Both the position numbers and the translations under genes were made by a program. The notes beneath the pieces are model-generated. The model was given only the letters and a program-made list of their open reading frames with translations. It made no database searches and was not told where the DNA came from. Source: Patescibacteria group bacterium UBA2772 (GTDB lineage Bacteria > Patescibacteriota > Minisyncoccia > Moranbacterales > DUUL01). From it: a stretch of DNA of 64,000 bases. The DNA lies in the NCBI GenBank assembly GCA_002352545.1, contig DEIO01000022.1, positions 1 to 64,000 on the forward strand, written 5' to 3'. Positions 29,292-40,101 of the stretch are shown in pieces; position 1 is the stretch's first letter; the number at the start of each line of letters is the position of its first letter.

Positions 29292-32200
29292 GTGCTTTTG
29301 GATTCTTTATATTTTTGTTTAATAATTATTAGCGGAATTTTTCTTTTTGTTTTTAACCGAAATGTAAATGATGTAAAGGCTGATTGGTGGGATGAAAGTT
29401 GGAGTTATCGAAAAGAAATTGGTGTGACAAATTTAAACACAGAAGTACTTGAAGACTTTCAAGTAGAAGTCGTCATTGATACATCGAGTTTGATTTCTGC
29501 TGGAAAAATGTAGAGTGATTATGATGATATACGTTTCACGGATATTAATGGAAGTAACATTCCTTTTTGGTTAGATGAAGGAAATCCTAGTTGTGACAAT
29601 ATTGCGACAAGAGTTTGGTTAAAGGTCTCAGCTTTGCAAGTTGGAATAAATGCTACAAAGATCTACTTTTATTACGGTAACGAAAGTACCAGAAATAAGA
29701 GTAATGGAAACGATACATTTGAGTTCTTTGATGATTTTGAGAATGTTTCAAAAAGTGAGAGTCAGTGGAGTCCATATAATCAAGGTGGTGGAGCAGTTGA
29801 TGAATGGACAATTGCTAATGGCTATGCTCAATTGAAAAATGGAGCAGGCACAGCAGCAGTTAGTTTGGTTGATTTTGCAGTTTTAGATGATTTTATCGTT
29901 GAGGTCAAGATAATGCATATTGGTTTCCCAGGAAATTCAATGGGACTTGTTTCGAGGGCTGATAATAGTAGTTTTCATCTATATCGTTTTTCGGATTGGA
30001 ATTATAATGATCTGGGTAGTGTTAGTGCTTCTGTTGTTGTGGACACTTGGTATACAACTTATCTAAGTAACATAGGAACTACAATTTCTGCTTATACATA
30101 TTCACAAAATGTGTCATATTCTGCGGTTGATGCTAATCTTGCCTCTGGAAAAGCTGGTGTTCAGGTCTATAGCCAAACTGCTCGTTTTGATGATTTTAGG
30201 ATTCGAAAAGTTGTATCTTTAATGCCGAGTGTAAGTGTGTCCGCTAGCGAAGAACTTTCTCCAGCTCCAGTTGAATATTGGGGTTTTGATGAGGGATATG
30301 GTGTAACTGCTTATGATGCAAGTGGGGAGGGGAATAATGGAATAATTTCGGGAGCAACTTGGAAAGGTGAAGGGAATTGTGTGATTGGGAAGTGTTTGGA
30401 ACTTGATGGAAGTGATGATTATATTGATATTGGAGTTGATGATTCGATGAATTTCTCTGCTAATCAAGGAATTACTGTAAATGTGTGGTTTAGGACATCC
30501 GAAGATTACGGTACTATATTTTCCTTGCGACATAGTTCTACACATACCCCAGTTTTCGACATCACAGTTGGTTATGATGGAGTTGGTATCGAGGTGGGAA
30601 AACTCATGGGACTATTTAGAGGAGATGGTGGGTCTTATATAAGAACAAGTGGCGATTTGGTTAATGACGGAAGTTGGCACCTCGCGACTTTAGTTAGGCA
30701 AGTAGATGGGCGAATTGAATTGTTTAAAGATGGCGTTAGTCAGGGAGTCTCATCTTCTGTTAGTGCAACGTCTCTAAATACTGATATACGTGCAGTTGGG
30801 AGCGAAAGGAGATGGGTTCAGGATGGATTTGCGACGGCTGATAAAAATAATTTAAATGGTGATGTTGATGAGGCTAAAATCTATCCATATGCACGAACAG
30901 CAGGTCAAATAAAGCAAGATTATAACGCTGGGCTTGCTGGGGCTAGTACAAAAAAAGGTACAAACGTTTCCTTCGGAGGCGAATCTGATAAATGGATGAG
31001 TGATGGTTTGGTGGGATATTGGAAAATGGATGAAGCTGATACTTCTGGAGGAGCTGTCGATTCAAGCGGAAATGGGAATGATGGAACTTCCTATGACACT
31101 AGTGATGTTACTGTTGGTAAATTTGGGAATAGTTATGTTGGTGGCGGTGGCTCAACTGATTATATGCGAACATCTACTAATAATAATTTGGACAATTTGG
31201 ATGCTCTCACAATTTCTTTTTGGGCAAATCTAACTGGGAATTATTATAGCATGGCATTAATTGCTAAGGGTACTTATTATTCAGGAAGCAATGGCTTGCA
31301 GTTAGTGACGGATGAATCAACTAATAGTGGTGTTTTGATGTTTAGAAGGCATTATAGCGGAGCTACTCTCGATGTTCGAACAGAAGGTGGTTTTTTGGAG
31401 AGAGATTCTTGGAATTTGTATACAATAACGACAGACGGGACAGATTTTGCTGATGGTGTGCATATTTATAAAAATGGAGAAGAGATAGCATACGGTTTAA
31501 AAAGTGATGCCACTGGTACAAGGGATTCTGATGCAGGTTATGATTTTACAATCGGAGATACTAGTAATGGAGATATTTGGAATTATGATGGAAAGATGGA
31601 TGAAGTTAGGGTGTATAACCGTGAACTCTCTAGTGACGAGGTTAAGAAACTTTATGAATACGCTCCGGGCCCAGTTGCACATTGGAAATTCGATGAGATG
31701 AGTGGATCTAATGCTTATGATTTTAGTGAAAACGGCAACAATGAAACATTGACCAATGAACCAACTTGGAATCCAGTTGGAAAATATAGTAGTGCTTTGG
31801 AGCTTGACGGGGTGGATGATTATGTGGACATGGGAGTAATTAATAGTAACCTACATTCTGTTGGAATGTGGATTTATTTAGAGAACGAGCTTACAGGTAG
31901 TTCAGCATGTCAAGAATTAGTCAAATATAGTGATTATAATGATGATAATGATCAAGACTCAATTGTCTTAGGTTCTTGCTCGTCAACCGTTAGTGATGAA
32001 ACTGTTATGATAATGGGATATGATAGTGGTTCCAAGAGGACTTATATAAAAGACAACCTATCGTCAGGATGGCATTATTTAGGAATGGTTTGGAATGAGA
32101 ATATTAGCCAATATGATATTCTTATTAATGAAGTCAAAAAAACTGTTTACAATTATAATGGTGGTGTTCAAGTTTCTGCTATTGATGATTTTGAGTTGGC

Positions 32201-34864
32201 AAATGGAGGTGATTCAGTTAGTTTTGATTTTTTCGATGGACAAATCGATGATGTAAGAATATATAATTACGCAAGGACACAGGAACAAATTCTAGAAGAT
32301 ATGAACGGCGGGAAATCTGCAACTAAATCTCCTGTTTTACATTTGAAATTAGATGAAGGAAATGGAACTGTTGCGAGTGATGCTTCTGCTTCTGGGAATG
32401 ATGGAACTTTGACAAACTCTCCAACTTGGCTTCAAAATGGAGTTTTTGGAAAAGCACTTAACTTTGATGGTTTGAATGATTATATTGCAATGGGTGATAT
32501 TTCTGCTGTCGAACTATCCACGTCTTTTGCAGTTTCTTTTTGGGCTAGAACAAAAGAGAATGTAAACAAAGTTGTTCTTGAAAAAGACCAGAACAATGGT
32601 TTTTCAGTACAGACACTAGTTGGTGGCCGCATGGAAATGAATGTTGGTGGAAGCAGTGCTGCTCTTGAGTGTAGTGCGGTGAATAACGATGGGAATTGGC
32701 ATCACCATGTTTTTGCGTATGGAGGTGTTGGTGACGGTAAGGCATATTTGGATGGTGAGGATAAGACCTCGGCAAATCCAAGTGTTTTGACCCCATCCTA
32801 TTCTTCCGGAGCGTTGACTGTTGCTGGCAGGAGCGCATCGTATAATTTTACGGGTGATTTAGATGAAATCAAGATTTATAATTTTGAGCCTTCTTTGGAG
32901 GACATCAAAAATGAATATCAAAATGGAATTAAGGGCATTGAAATTTCAGGTGGAAATGTTTTTTCGATGGGTGGATCAAGTGAAAGTGCAATTTCACGTA
33001 GACTAGAAGATGGACTTTTAGGTTATTGGAAAATGGATGAGGCTTCTTGGAGTGGAGTCGCTGGCGAAGTGATTGATTCTAGCGGAAATGGAAATGATGG
33101 AACAACAACTGGTAATGCAAACACAACAACGGGAAGGTTTGGAAGGGCGGGTGATTTTGATGCAATTGATGATAGTGTGAATACAGGAATGTCCATGTCG
33201 GGTGATTTCACTGTATCAGCTTGGGTGATAAGTAATGGTGGAAGTTTCCAATATATAATGTCAGATACTGCTAGTAAATGGTTCTGGTCTTTGTCTTGGG
33301 GAGGATTCTACAACGGAACCGATTGGACTACACCAGTCTCAACAGGAGTTTATGATGGAAAATGGCATATGGTTTCTTGTACGGGAAACGGGGAATATAT
33401 CAGGTGCTATATAGATGGAAGAATAGTTAGCACTGATGAAGGAGCAAATCCAGACACAACAACCGCAGTTCAAATTGGAAGACGCTCAAATGCGTATCAC
33501 TTTGATGGAAAAATTGACGAGGCTAGGGTTTATAATAGGGCTTTGTCTGGAAATGAAATAAGAGAACTTTATCTGAAGTCTGCTGATCCTATTTTGCATT
33601 TGAAGATGGATGAGATGACTGGCACGTCAGCATATGATAGTAGTGGAAATAATCTCACAGGAATTTTAACTAATGGACCGACTTGGAATCCAGTTGGAAA
33701 AATTGGGAGTGCTTTAAGCTTTGACGGTGCAACTAATTATGTTATAGTCCCGGATAATTCTTTGCTGGAACCGAAAAATTCGATGACAATTAGTGTTTGG
33801 ATGAAGGCTGATAATGCTCAGGCTGGCGCTACTCCTGTGCAAATTGCTGGAAAATATTCCTATCAATTGAATTATGACCATAGTAACCCTAATTTTCAGG
33901 GGGCCTTTGGAATACACAATGGTGGTGGCTGGCTTCATTCAGATGGACCATTGATTATATCTTCTGGTGAATGGCACCAATTCGTTGGAGTATACGATGG
34001 TACTTATCTTAAGACTTATTTGGATGGCACTGAGAAACTTAGTAATAATGTTGGCGCAGTCACTATTGCAATAGGAAATTCCTGGTTTATGGCAGGTGCT
34101 AATCCAATGGATCTTGATGGAGGAACTCCTAGTTCATATTTTGCTGGATTAGTTGATGACGTGAAAGTCTATGACTACACTCTGTCTTCAAGAGAGATTG
34201 CTTATGATTTTAATGGTGGAAAGCCACTTGCACATTGGAAAATGGATAAAGGTGAGGGGTTACTGTTTATGACTGGGGCGCTGGAAAAATAAACGGAACA
34301 ATGAACAATATGGACAGTGGGACAGGTTGGGTTAGTGGAAAATTTAACAAAGCTCTTACATTTGATAATATTGATGATTATGTAACGTTTAGCTCTGATC
34401 CAACTGTGGGACTCTCAGAAGTTACAGTTTCTGCTTGGATCAAGTTTAATAATGAGGGGTGGTCTAAGAATATTATTGGTGCATGGAATCATGACTCGGA
34501 TATGTCTACATTATTATTTACTGGTTCTAGTGATAGTGCCTATTGGAGGATTAGGACGGCAACTAATACAAGAACTGTTTATAGTTCTATAGCAGTACAA
34601 GATGATAATTGGCACCATGTTGTGGGTTGGTATAATGGAAGTATTATGAGACTTTTTGTAGACGGAAAAGAAGAAGGATCCCCAGTTGCGATAACGGGAA
34701 AGATTCTACCTTCGACATATGATTATGAAATGGCTCGTTATGATCAAAATGATAATACAATTCCGAATGGTTTAATTGATGATGTAAGAATCTATAGTTA
34801 CGCACTAACTGAAGGTGAAATAAACAATGTTTATAATGGTGGAGCTTCTATGCGATTTGAATAG
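29292..34864 (+). pseudogene. DUF2341 and LamG-repeat surface protein, broken by TAG and a frameshift
   Basis: GTG at 29292 gives a signal peptide (hydrophobic YFCLIIISGIFLFVF, cut near VKA). A DUF2341 domain opens with W-W-D-E-S-W-S-Y-R-K. After G-K-M the frame hits TAG at 29511-29513, then continues in the same frame as S-D-Y-D-D-I-R-F, the normal DUF2341 continuation. Seven LamG (concanavalin-like) domains begin near 30267, 31005, 31668, 32329, 33013, 33586 and 34222, most with W/L-K-M/L/F-D-E and D-G-x-x-D-Y motifs. Inside the seventh the frame shifts at a GGGG run (34256-34259). One extra G would restore G-E-G-V-T-V-Y-D and join it to the frame running to 34864. The intact protein would have about 1857 residues. 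It is either a young pseudogene, a phase-variable gene, or a consensus with errors. Confidence 0.8.
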
Positions 34865-34871
34865 TTTCGAA

Positions 34872-34900
34872 TGGACATTTTTCTGCTCTCGGCGTATGAT
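34872..34900 (+). promoter_or_regulatory. Promoter of the nucleotidyltransferase gene
   Basis: TGGACA (34872-34877) and TATGAT (34895-34900) are 17 bp apart, just after the preceding stop codon. The predicted leader is about 38 nt. Confidence 0.6.
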
Positions 34901-34944
34901 ATAGATTGTTGATGAATAAAAAAAAGTAAATATAGAAAGAACAG

Positions 34945-35646
34945 ATGCAATTGGTGATTTTGGCAGCAGGGGAAGGGAAAAGAATGTATCCTATCACAAA
35001 AGACATTCCAAAGCCAATGGTTCCTCTTTTGGGAAAGCCAAAGTTGAAATATACATTGAGTAATTTACCAGGTATCATTGACGAAGTTATTCTGGTGGTG
35101 AATTATTTGGAAAAACAGATTAGAGATTTTTTCGGTGATGAGTATACTGGTAGAAAAATAACCTATGTCAGGCAAGAAAAATTAGATGGAACGGGTGGTG
35201 CAATCCATGCTTGTAAAGATTTTTTAGAAGGTAGGTTTTTGGTTATGATGGGTGATGATATTTATGCTCCAGAGGATGTTGTAAAAATGGTTCAATATGA
35301 TTTGGCAATTTTGGTCTATGAGACAAAAAAAGTCGGAAGATTCGGTAGAGTAATGGAAAATGAGGATGAAAATTTTGTTGGGATTTTTGAAAATAGAAAT
35401 TTTTCTCTAGAAGATAATAATGGAGAGAAAGTGCTTGTGAATGCAGCAATGTATTCTTTGAATCAAGAATTTTTCAAACATGAGTTGGTAGCAGTTTCTG
35501 ATAGTGAATTTGGGTTGCCGCAAACTCTAGCAAAAATGGCCAATAAATATGAAATAAAGGTTGTGAAAACAGAAAAATGGTTTCCAATGGGCAAGGCCAG
35601 CGATGTACAAGTTGCTGAAGAGAAACTGAAGGAAATTATGTTTTAG
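34945..35646 (+). CDS. NDP-sugar pyrophosphorylase-type nucleotidyltransferase
   Basis: This 233-residue protein has the family's N-terminal signature L-A-A-G-E-G-K-R-M-x-P-x-T-x-x-x-P-K-P-M (residues 6-25). It also has a D-G-T-G-G-A motif near residue 80 and M-G-D-D near 98, the metal/catalytic aspartate region. Such enzymes couple a sugar 1-phosphate to an NTP, releasing pyrophosphate, to make activated sugars for surface polysaccharides or glycoproteins. The C-terminal left-handed beta-helix found in longer relatives is absent, so this is the short, catalytic-domain-only form. Substrate (glucose, mannose or other) cannot be told. It stands between the surface-protein island and the redox gene, with its own promoter. 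Confidence 0.85.
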   Translation: MQLVILAAGEGKRMYPITKDIPKPMVPLLGKPKLKYTLSNLPGIIDEVILVVNYLEKQIRDFFGDEYTGRKITYVRQEKLDGTGGAIHACKDFLEGRFLVMMGDDIYAPEDVVKMVQYDLAILVYETKKVGRFGRVMENEDENFVGIFENRNFSLEDNNGEKVLVNAAMYSLNQEFFKHELVAVSDSEFGLPQTLAKMANKYEIKVVKTEKWFPMGKASDVQVAEEKLKEIMF

Positions 35647-35701
35647 ATTGATCCTGGGAACAGGAAATAGACACAGATTAAATAAGAAGTAATTTAAGTT
35701 G

Positions 35702-36961
35702 ATGGTAAATTATTTAAAGAAAATATTTGGATTAACTGCAATAATGATTTTATTTGCAGGTGTCTTTGCTTTTGTTGAAAGAGCTAATGCAGCTGACGAA
35801 ATAGAAGTATCTTCAGTAAGATTATATCTTTTTCATTCAACTACATGTCCTCATTGTCATGACGAAATAGAATTTTTAGATAGATTGCAAGAAGAAATTG
35901 GTTTTTTAGAGGTTTCTAAGTTTGAGCTTTCTGACAAGAATAACACAAAAGAGCGAAGTTTATTCTCTAATGTGACAAAGAAATATGACTTGCAAGGTGC
36001 AATTCCTATAACTATCATTGGAGAAGAATATGTGACAGTTGGTTTTGATGACAAAGCTCACATAGGACAGGATATAAAGGATGTGATTAAGAAATGTGCG
36101 CTGGAGGGTGGGTGTGATTCTTGGCTTGATCGGATTGTTGAGGAAAAACCTGTTTCTGTTTTGCCTAAGAGTACTGTTTCTTTGAAGAAGTTTGAAAAAG
36201 TATTTGGTGCTGCCAATGAAATTAAAGTTGTGAATACAGAAAATAAAAAAAGAGAAGCTTCAATTTTTGGTTTCAAATTGAATGTGGACAATGGAATGCC
36301 TATTTTGCTTTTAGGGATAATACTTGGTTTTGTTGATGGAATTAATCCTTGTATGTTGTCTATTTTGTTATTTCTACTTTCATATTTGTTAGCGATTGGT
36401 TCTAGGAAAAAGGCCATTCAAACAGGTGTTGCTTTTGTGATTACAACCTTCTTTTTATATTTTTTCTTTATGTATGGAATATTTAAGATAGTAGATTCTT
36501 TTCAACTTTCTAATATTGCAAGAAAGGTTATTATCGCAACATCATTTACACTCGGACTGATAATGTTGAAAGATTTCTTCCATTATGGAAAGTGGGTTTC
36601 TTTGGAAATACCAAAAAAATACAAACCTATTGTTGAGAAATTAATAAAAAAAGGTACAATTCCAAGCGCAATTGTGTTAGCTATTTTTTCTGGGATAGTT
36701 GAAGCTCCTTGTACAGCAGGTCTTCCAGTTGCATATACAACAGCTCTTACTGATAGAGGGATCGAACCACTTTGGTACATTGTTTGGTATAATGTATTCT
36801 TTATTGTACCTCTTTTGTTGATAATTGGTGCAGTGGTTTTCTCTTGGGCTAAGGCTGAAAAAATGGAGAAGGTGCGAAAGAGTTTACGAAAATATATGAG
36901 ATTAGTGTCTGGAATACTTTTAGTTTTTATTGGCCTAGCATTTTTGTTAGGTTGGTTATAG
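35702..36961 (+). CDS. Glutaredoxin-like domain fused to CcdA/DsbD-type membrane domain
   Basis: I chose ATG 35702; the TTG one codon earlier is also possible. A signal anchor (GLTAIMILFAGVFAF, ending ANA) precedes a thioredoxin/glutaredoxin-like domain with C49-P-H-C52. After a linker, a polytopic membrane domain starts near residue 200. It carries N-P-C (Cys217) and A-P-C-T-A-G (Cys337), the paired cysteines expected of CcdA/DsbD-type electron carriers. The likely role is moving reducing power across the membrane to an extracytoplasmic redox domain in the same chain. That fits a cell exporting Cys-containing surface proteins. A thiol oxidoreductase role is well supported; the partner is unknown. 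Confidence 0.85.
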   Translation: MVNYLKKIFGLTAIMILFAGVFAFVERANAADEIEVSSVRLYLFHSTTCPHCHDEIEFLDRLQEEIGFLEVSKFELSDKNNTKERSLFSNVTKKYDLQGAIPITIIGEEYVTVGFDDKAHIGQDIKDVIKKCALEGGCDSWLDRIVEEKPVSVLPKSTVSLKKFEKVFGAANEIKVVNTENKKREASIFGFKLNVDNGMPILLLGIILGFVDGINPCMLSILLFLLSYLLAIGSRKKAIQTGVAFVITTFFLYFFFMYGIFKIVDSFQLSNIARKVIIATSFTLGLIMLKDFFHYGKWVSLEIPKKYKPIVEKLIKKGTIPSAIVLAIFSGIVEAPCTAGLPVAYTTALTDRGIEPLWYIVWYNVFFIVPLLLIIGAVVFSWAKAEKMEKVRKSLRKYMRLVSGILLVFIGLAFLLGWL

Positions 36962-36981
36962 TAAAATTGGGGGTCAAAATG

Positions 36982-37010
36982 TTGGCAAGTTTCGGTAAAT
37001 AGGCTATAAT
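36982..37010 (+). promoter_or_regulatory. Promoter of ftsA
   Basis: TTGGCA (36982-36987) and TATAAT (37005-37010) are exactly 17 bp apart. The predicted leader is about 145 nt. Confidence 0.65.
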
Positions 37011-37111
37011 TATGAAGAGAAAAATTAAAAGTATAAAAAACTCATTGGAAATGGATTTTCTTAAATGCGTTAGTTGATTTTTGAGATGAGTTTTAAAATA
37101 TAAACAAAAAC

Positions 37112-37145
37112 GCAAGTCACTTTTGATGGCATAAGTGTTGCTTGC
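37112..37145 (+). promoter_or_regulatory. ftsA leader hairpin
   Basis: GCAAG and CACTT pair with AAGTG and CTTGC around a 10-nt loop with a small internal loop. It ends 15 nt before the ATG. No T-run follows, so it is more likely translational or stabilising than a terminator. Confidence 0.4.
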
Positions 37146-37160
37146 TTAATATTAGATAAA

Positions 37161-38429
37161 ATGCCAAATAACGATTATATTGTTGCACTGGATATTGGCT
37201 CTTCTCACATCAGAACAGTTGTTGCTCAGGTAATTCCGAATGATAAACCTCGTATTATTGGTGTGGGGGCTTCAATTTCTTCAGGAATTAGACGCGGGGA
37301 AGTTGCTGATATTGAAGAAGTGTCAAATTCTATTGCGCAGTCTTTAGAACAGGCTGAGCGTAATTCTGGAATTAAAATAGAAGGTGTCTACGTTTCCATT
37401 GGAGGAAAACATATTGAATGCTTTGAAACAAAAGGTGTTATTGCTGTTGGGCGTGCTGATGGTGAGGTTGATGAGTCAGACGTTGAAAGAGTGATTGAAG
37501 CATCACAAGCGGTTAGTTTGCCACCAAATAAGGAGGTTTTACATATCATACCTCAAAGCTATAGACTAGATGATCAAGAAGGGATTAAAGATCCTGTTGG
37601 AATGGGTGGTGTTAGACTCGAAATGCAAGGGATGATTATCATGGGAAGTGCTCCGCATATTAAGAATATTACGAAATGTGTTAATAATAATAATTTGGAG
37701 GTTGATGGTTTAATTATATCTCCACTTGCTGCAGCAAAGTCGGTTTTAAGCAAAAGACAAAAGGAATTGGGCGTGATTTTGATTGATATTGGTGGTGGAA
37801 CGACTGCTATTTCAGTATATGAAGAGAGAGAACTTATTCATGTCGCAGTTATTCCGATAGGAGCTGATCATATTACAAATGATGTTGCTATTGGACTTAG
37901 AACTTCAATTGATGTTGCTGAAAAGGTTAAGATTAAATTTGGAAGCGCATTACCTCGAGAAATAGATAAAAAAGAACAGGTTAATTTAGCTGATATTGAT
38001 GAAGGAGAAGAGGGGTTAGTATCACAAAAGCATATTGCTGAAATTATTGAAGCTCGTTTGGAGGAAATCATGTTTTTAGTTGAAAAAGAGCTGAAGAAAA
38101 TAAAGCGTAGCGCTCTTTTGCCTGCTGGTGCAGTTTTGGTTGGTGGGGGTGCTTGTATGCAAGGTTCTGTTGATTTAACAAAAGATATCCTAAAGTTACC
38201 TGCACAGACCGGTTTTCCAGTTGAGTTATCAGGGCTAGTAGATAAGGTTGATAACCCGGCTTTTTCAGTTGCGGTTGGGATGATAATCTGGGTAACAGAA
38301 GAGTCTGTGATAACTAATAATAATGATTTTGGTAGTGGTGGCGACGGTAATCTGTCAGAAGCTTTGAGAGTTGTTGTTGGATTTGTTAAAACTGTTAAAA
38401 AAATACTTAAGAAATTTTTACCTAACTAG
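37161..38429 (+). CDS. ftsA: Cell division protein FtsA
   Basis: FtsA is the actin-like ATPase that ties FtsZ filaments to the membrane and recruits the division machinery. The 422 residues show the actin-fold phosphate-1 motif A-L-D-I-G-S-S near residue 9, an SHS2-type insert (V-Y-V-S-I-G-G), and a second phosphate motif I-L-I-D-I-G-G-G-T-T near 206. The C-terminal helix (VVVGFVKTVKKILKKFL) is amphipathic and basic, as expected for the membrane-targeting tail. ftsZ follows after 178 bp, the usual order. Confidence 0.95.
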   Translation: MPNNDYIVALDIGSSHIRTVVAQVIPNDKPRIIGVGASISSGIRRGEVADIEEVSNSIAQSLEQAERNSGIKIEGVYVSIGGKHIECFETKGVIAVGRADGEVDESDVERVIEASQAVSLPPNKEVLHIIPQSYRLDDQEGIKDPVGMGGVRLEMQGMIIMGSAPHIKNITKCVNNNNLEVDGLIISPLAAAKSVLSKRQKELGVILIDIGGGTTAISVYEERELIHVAVIPIGADHITNDVAIGLRTSIDVAEKVKIKFGSALPREIDKKEQVNLADIDEGEEGLVSQKHIAEIIEARLEEIMFLVEKELKKIKRSALLPAGAVLVGGGACMQGSVDLTKDILKLPAQTGFPVELSGLVDKVDNPAFSVAVGMIIWVTEESVITNNNDFGSGGDGNLSEALRVVVGFVKTVKKILKKFLPN

Positions 38430-38466
38430 ACCTTATAATATAGGGGCATGGTTTAACTAAAAATAC

Positions 38467-38494
38467 TTGACTTATTCTTTGCGTTTGGTAATCT
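38467..38494 (+). promoter_or_regulatory. Possible promoter of ftsZ
   Basis: TTGACT (38467-38472) and TAATCT (38489-38494) are 16 bp apart. This would give a leader of about 105 nt. Confidence 0.4.
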
Positions 38495-38592
38495 AAACAA
38501 CTAACGTATATTTTGAATTGTGCTAAGGAGTGCGATAAAAAGGAATAAAAGAATAATAACAAAATGATTGGTTTTAGAAATATCCAGTCGTA

Positions 38593-38598
38593 TATAAT
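38593..38598 (+). promoter_or_regulatory. Perfect -10 box next to the ftsZ start
   Basis: TATAAT ends 9 bp before the ftsZ ATG, so initiation here would give an almost leaderless mRNA. The best -35 is weak (TTGGTT, 19 bp away). No Shine-Dalgarno sequence precedes the ATG. Confidence 0.3.
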
Positions 38599-38607
38599 GC
38601 TTAGATC

Positions 38608-40014
38608 ATGGCAGAAGTAAAACCAGACATAGAAACGTTTGCTAGAATAAAGGTTGTGGGAGTTGGAGGATCCGGAAGTAATGCAATCAGTCGAATGATT
38701 GAATGTAATATGAAAGGTATTGATTTTGTAGCAATAAACACTGATGCACAAGATTTGCATCATAATAAAGCTGCAGAGAAGATTCATATTGGAAAAAATT
38801 TAACAAGAGGGCTTGGAGCTGGAATGAATCCAGAAATCGGAAGACAAGCTGCTGAAGAAAATAGGGATGAGATTCAGGAAGTTCTGAAAGGTACCGACAT
38901 GATTTTTATTGTCTATGGTGCTGGTGGTGGAACTGGTAGTGGCGCAGGACCTGTAATTGCAGAAGCTGCAAAAGAGGCGGGTGCTCTTACAGTCGGTGTT
39001 ATAACAAAACCTTTTATGTTTGAAGGCAAGCAACGTTCTGCGATTGCTGAAGAGTCTTTAGAAAATTTAAGAGACAGAGTTGATACACTAATTTCAATTC
39101 AAAATGATAAATTACTTCAAGTTATTGATAGGAATACATCTTTAGTTGATTCTTTTAAAATTGTTGATGATGTTTTGCGACAAGGTGTACAAGGAATTTC
39201 AGATCTTATAACAAAACCTGGGATTGTTAATGTCGACTTTGCTGATGTTAATGCTGTTATGCAAGAGAGTGGAAGTGCTCTTATGGGTATCGGTGTTGCG
39301 TCTGGTGAAGACAGAGCGATTCAAGCTGCTAAGAGCGCGATAAATTCTCCATTACTAGATGTTTCAATCGATGGTGCTAAAGGACTGTTGTTCAATATTA
39401 CAGGTGGGAATGATATCACAATGATTGAAATCAATGAAGCAGCGAGTATTATCACTGAGACTGTTGATCCAAATGCAAAAATTATTTTTGGTGCTTCTTC
39501 TATTGAAGAAAATCTAAAAGATAATGATCTTAAGGAAGGGGAATTGAAGATTACAGTTGTTGCTACTGGATTTGATTATGTTTCTGGAAACGAACCTTCA
39601 TTTGGCAGACCTAGTAGAGAAAAGATTAGACTTAATGATACAGAAGAGCACAGAGCTCCTTCAAGTAGTTTGATGTCAGCAGCAAATGCAGTTACTCAAA
39701 CACCAAATCAAACTTCAAACTCAATACAAGAGCAAGCATCTTCTGAAATTACTGAAACAATAAGACCAGTCAAAGAAGAAGAGCCAAAGAGGAGTGAATT
39801 TGAGCAATTAACCTCAACTCTTTTAGAAAGAGAGGTTGAAGAAGAGGCTCTTGAAGAGAAAAGTAGGATGAGTTTTGATGACGATCTTAGTATTCCTGCT
39901 CCAAAAATGAATCAGTCAAATGACATCGTTGAAGAAAAGAGTCCATTTGATGATGATGCTAATACTGATGATCTTGAAATACCAGCATTTATTAGAAAGA
40001 AATTAGGAAGATAA
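38608..40014 (+). CDS. ftsZ: Cell division protein FtsZ
   Basis: FtsZ is the tubulin-like GTPase that forms the division ring. The glycine-rich GTP-binding signature G-G-G-T-G-S-G is at about residues 106-112, and the T7 loop region (N-V-D-F-A-D-V-N) near 210. The core ends near residue 335. A hydrophilic linker of about 110 residues, rich in Ser, Glu and Gln, follows, and then the conserved tail I-P-A-F-I-R-K-K that binds FtsA. At 468 residues it is longer than many FtsZ proteins, all in the linker. A strong terminator follows. Confidence 0.97.
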   Translation: MAEVKPDIETFARIKVVGVGGSGSNAISRMIECNMKGIDFVAINTDAQDLHHNKAAEKIHIGKNLTRGLGAGMNPEIGRQAAEENRDEIQEVLKGTDMIFIVYGAGGGTGSGAGPVIAEAAKEAGALTVGVITKPFMFEGKQRSAIAEESLENLRDRVDTLISIQNDKLLQVIDRNTSLVDSFKIVDDVLRQGVQGISDLITKPGIVNVDFADVNAVMQESGSALMGIGVASGEDRAIQAAKSAINSPLLDVSIDGAKGLLFNITGGNDITMIEINEAASIITETVDPNAKIIFGASSIEENLKDNDLKEGELKITVVATGFDYVSGNEPSFGRPSREKIRLNDTEEHRAPSSSLMSAANAVTQTPNQTSNSIQEQASSEITETIRPVKEEEPKRSEFEQLTSTLLEREVEEEALEEKSRMSFDDDLSIPAPKMNQSNDIVEEKSPFDDDANTDDLEIPAFIRKKLGR

Positions 40015-40038
40015 AGAATCCTTTCAAATAGTTTTGAT

Positions 40039-40069
40039 AAAAAATCTCTCTAGAGATTTTTTATTTTGT
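40039..40069 (+). terminator. Intrinsic terminator of ftsZ
   Basis: Stem AAAAAATCTC pairs with GAGATTTTTT around loop TCTA, followed by a T-rich tract (ATTTTG). Confidence 0.75.
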
Positions 40070-40101
40070 TTAATTAAAAGAGTTTTTGACAATTTTTAAG
40101 G

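Noticed and set aside
29511..29513. TAG reassigned to an amino acid across the genome
   Set aside because: TAG ends 14 genes in the window, including fusA, polA and ftsA, at the expected protein ends.
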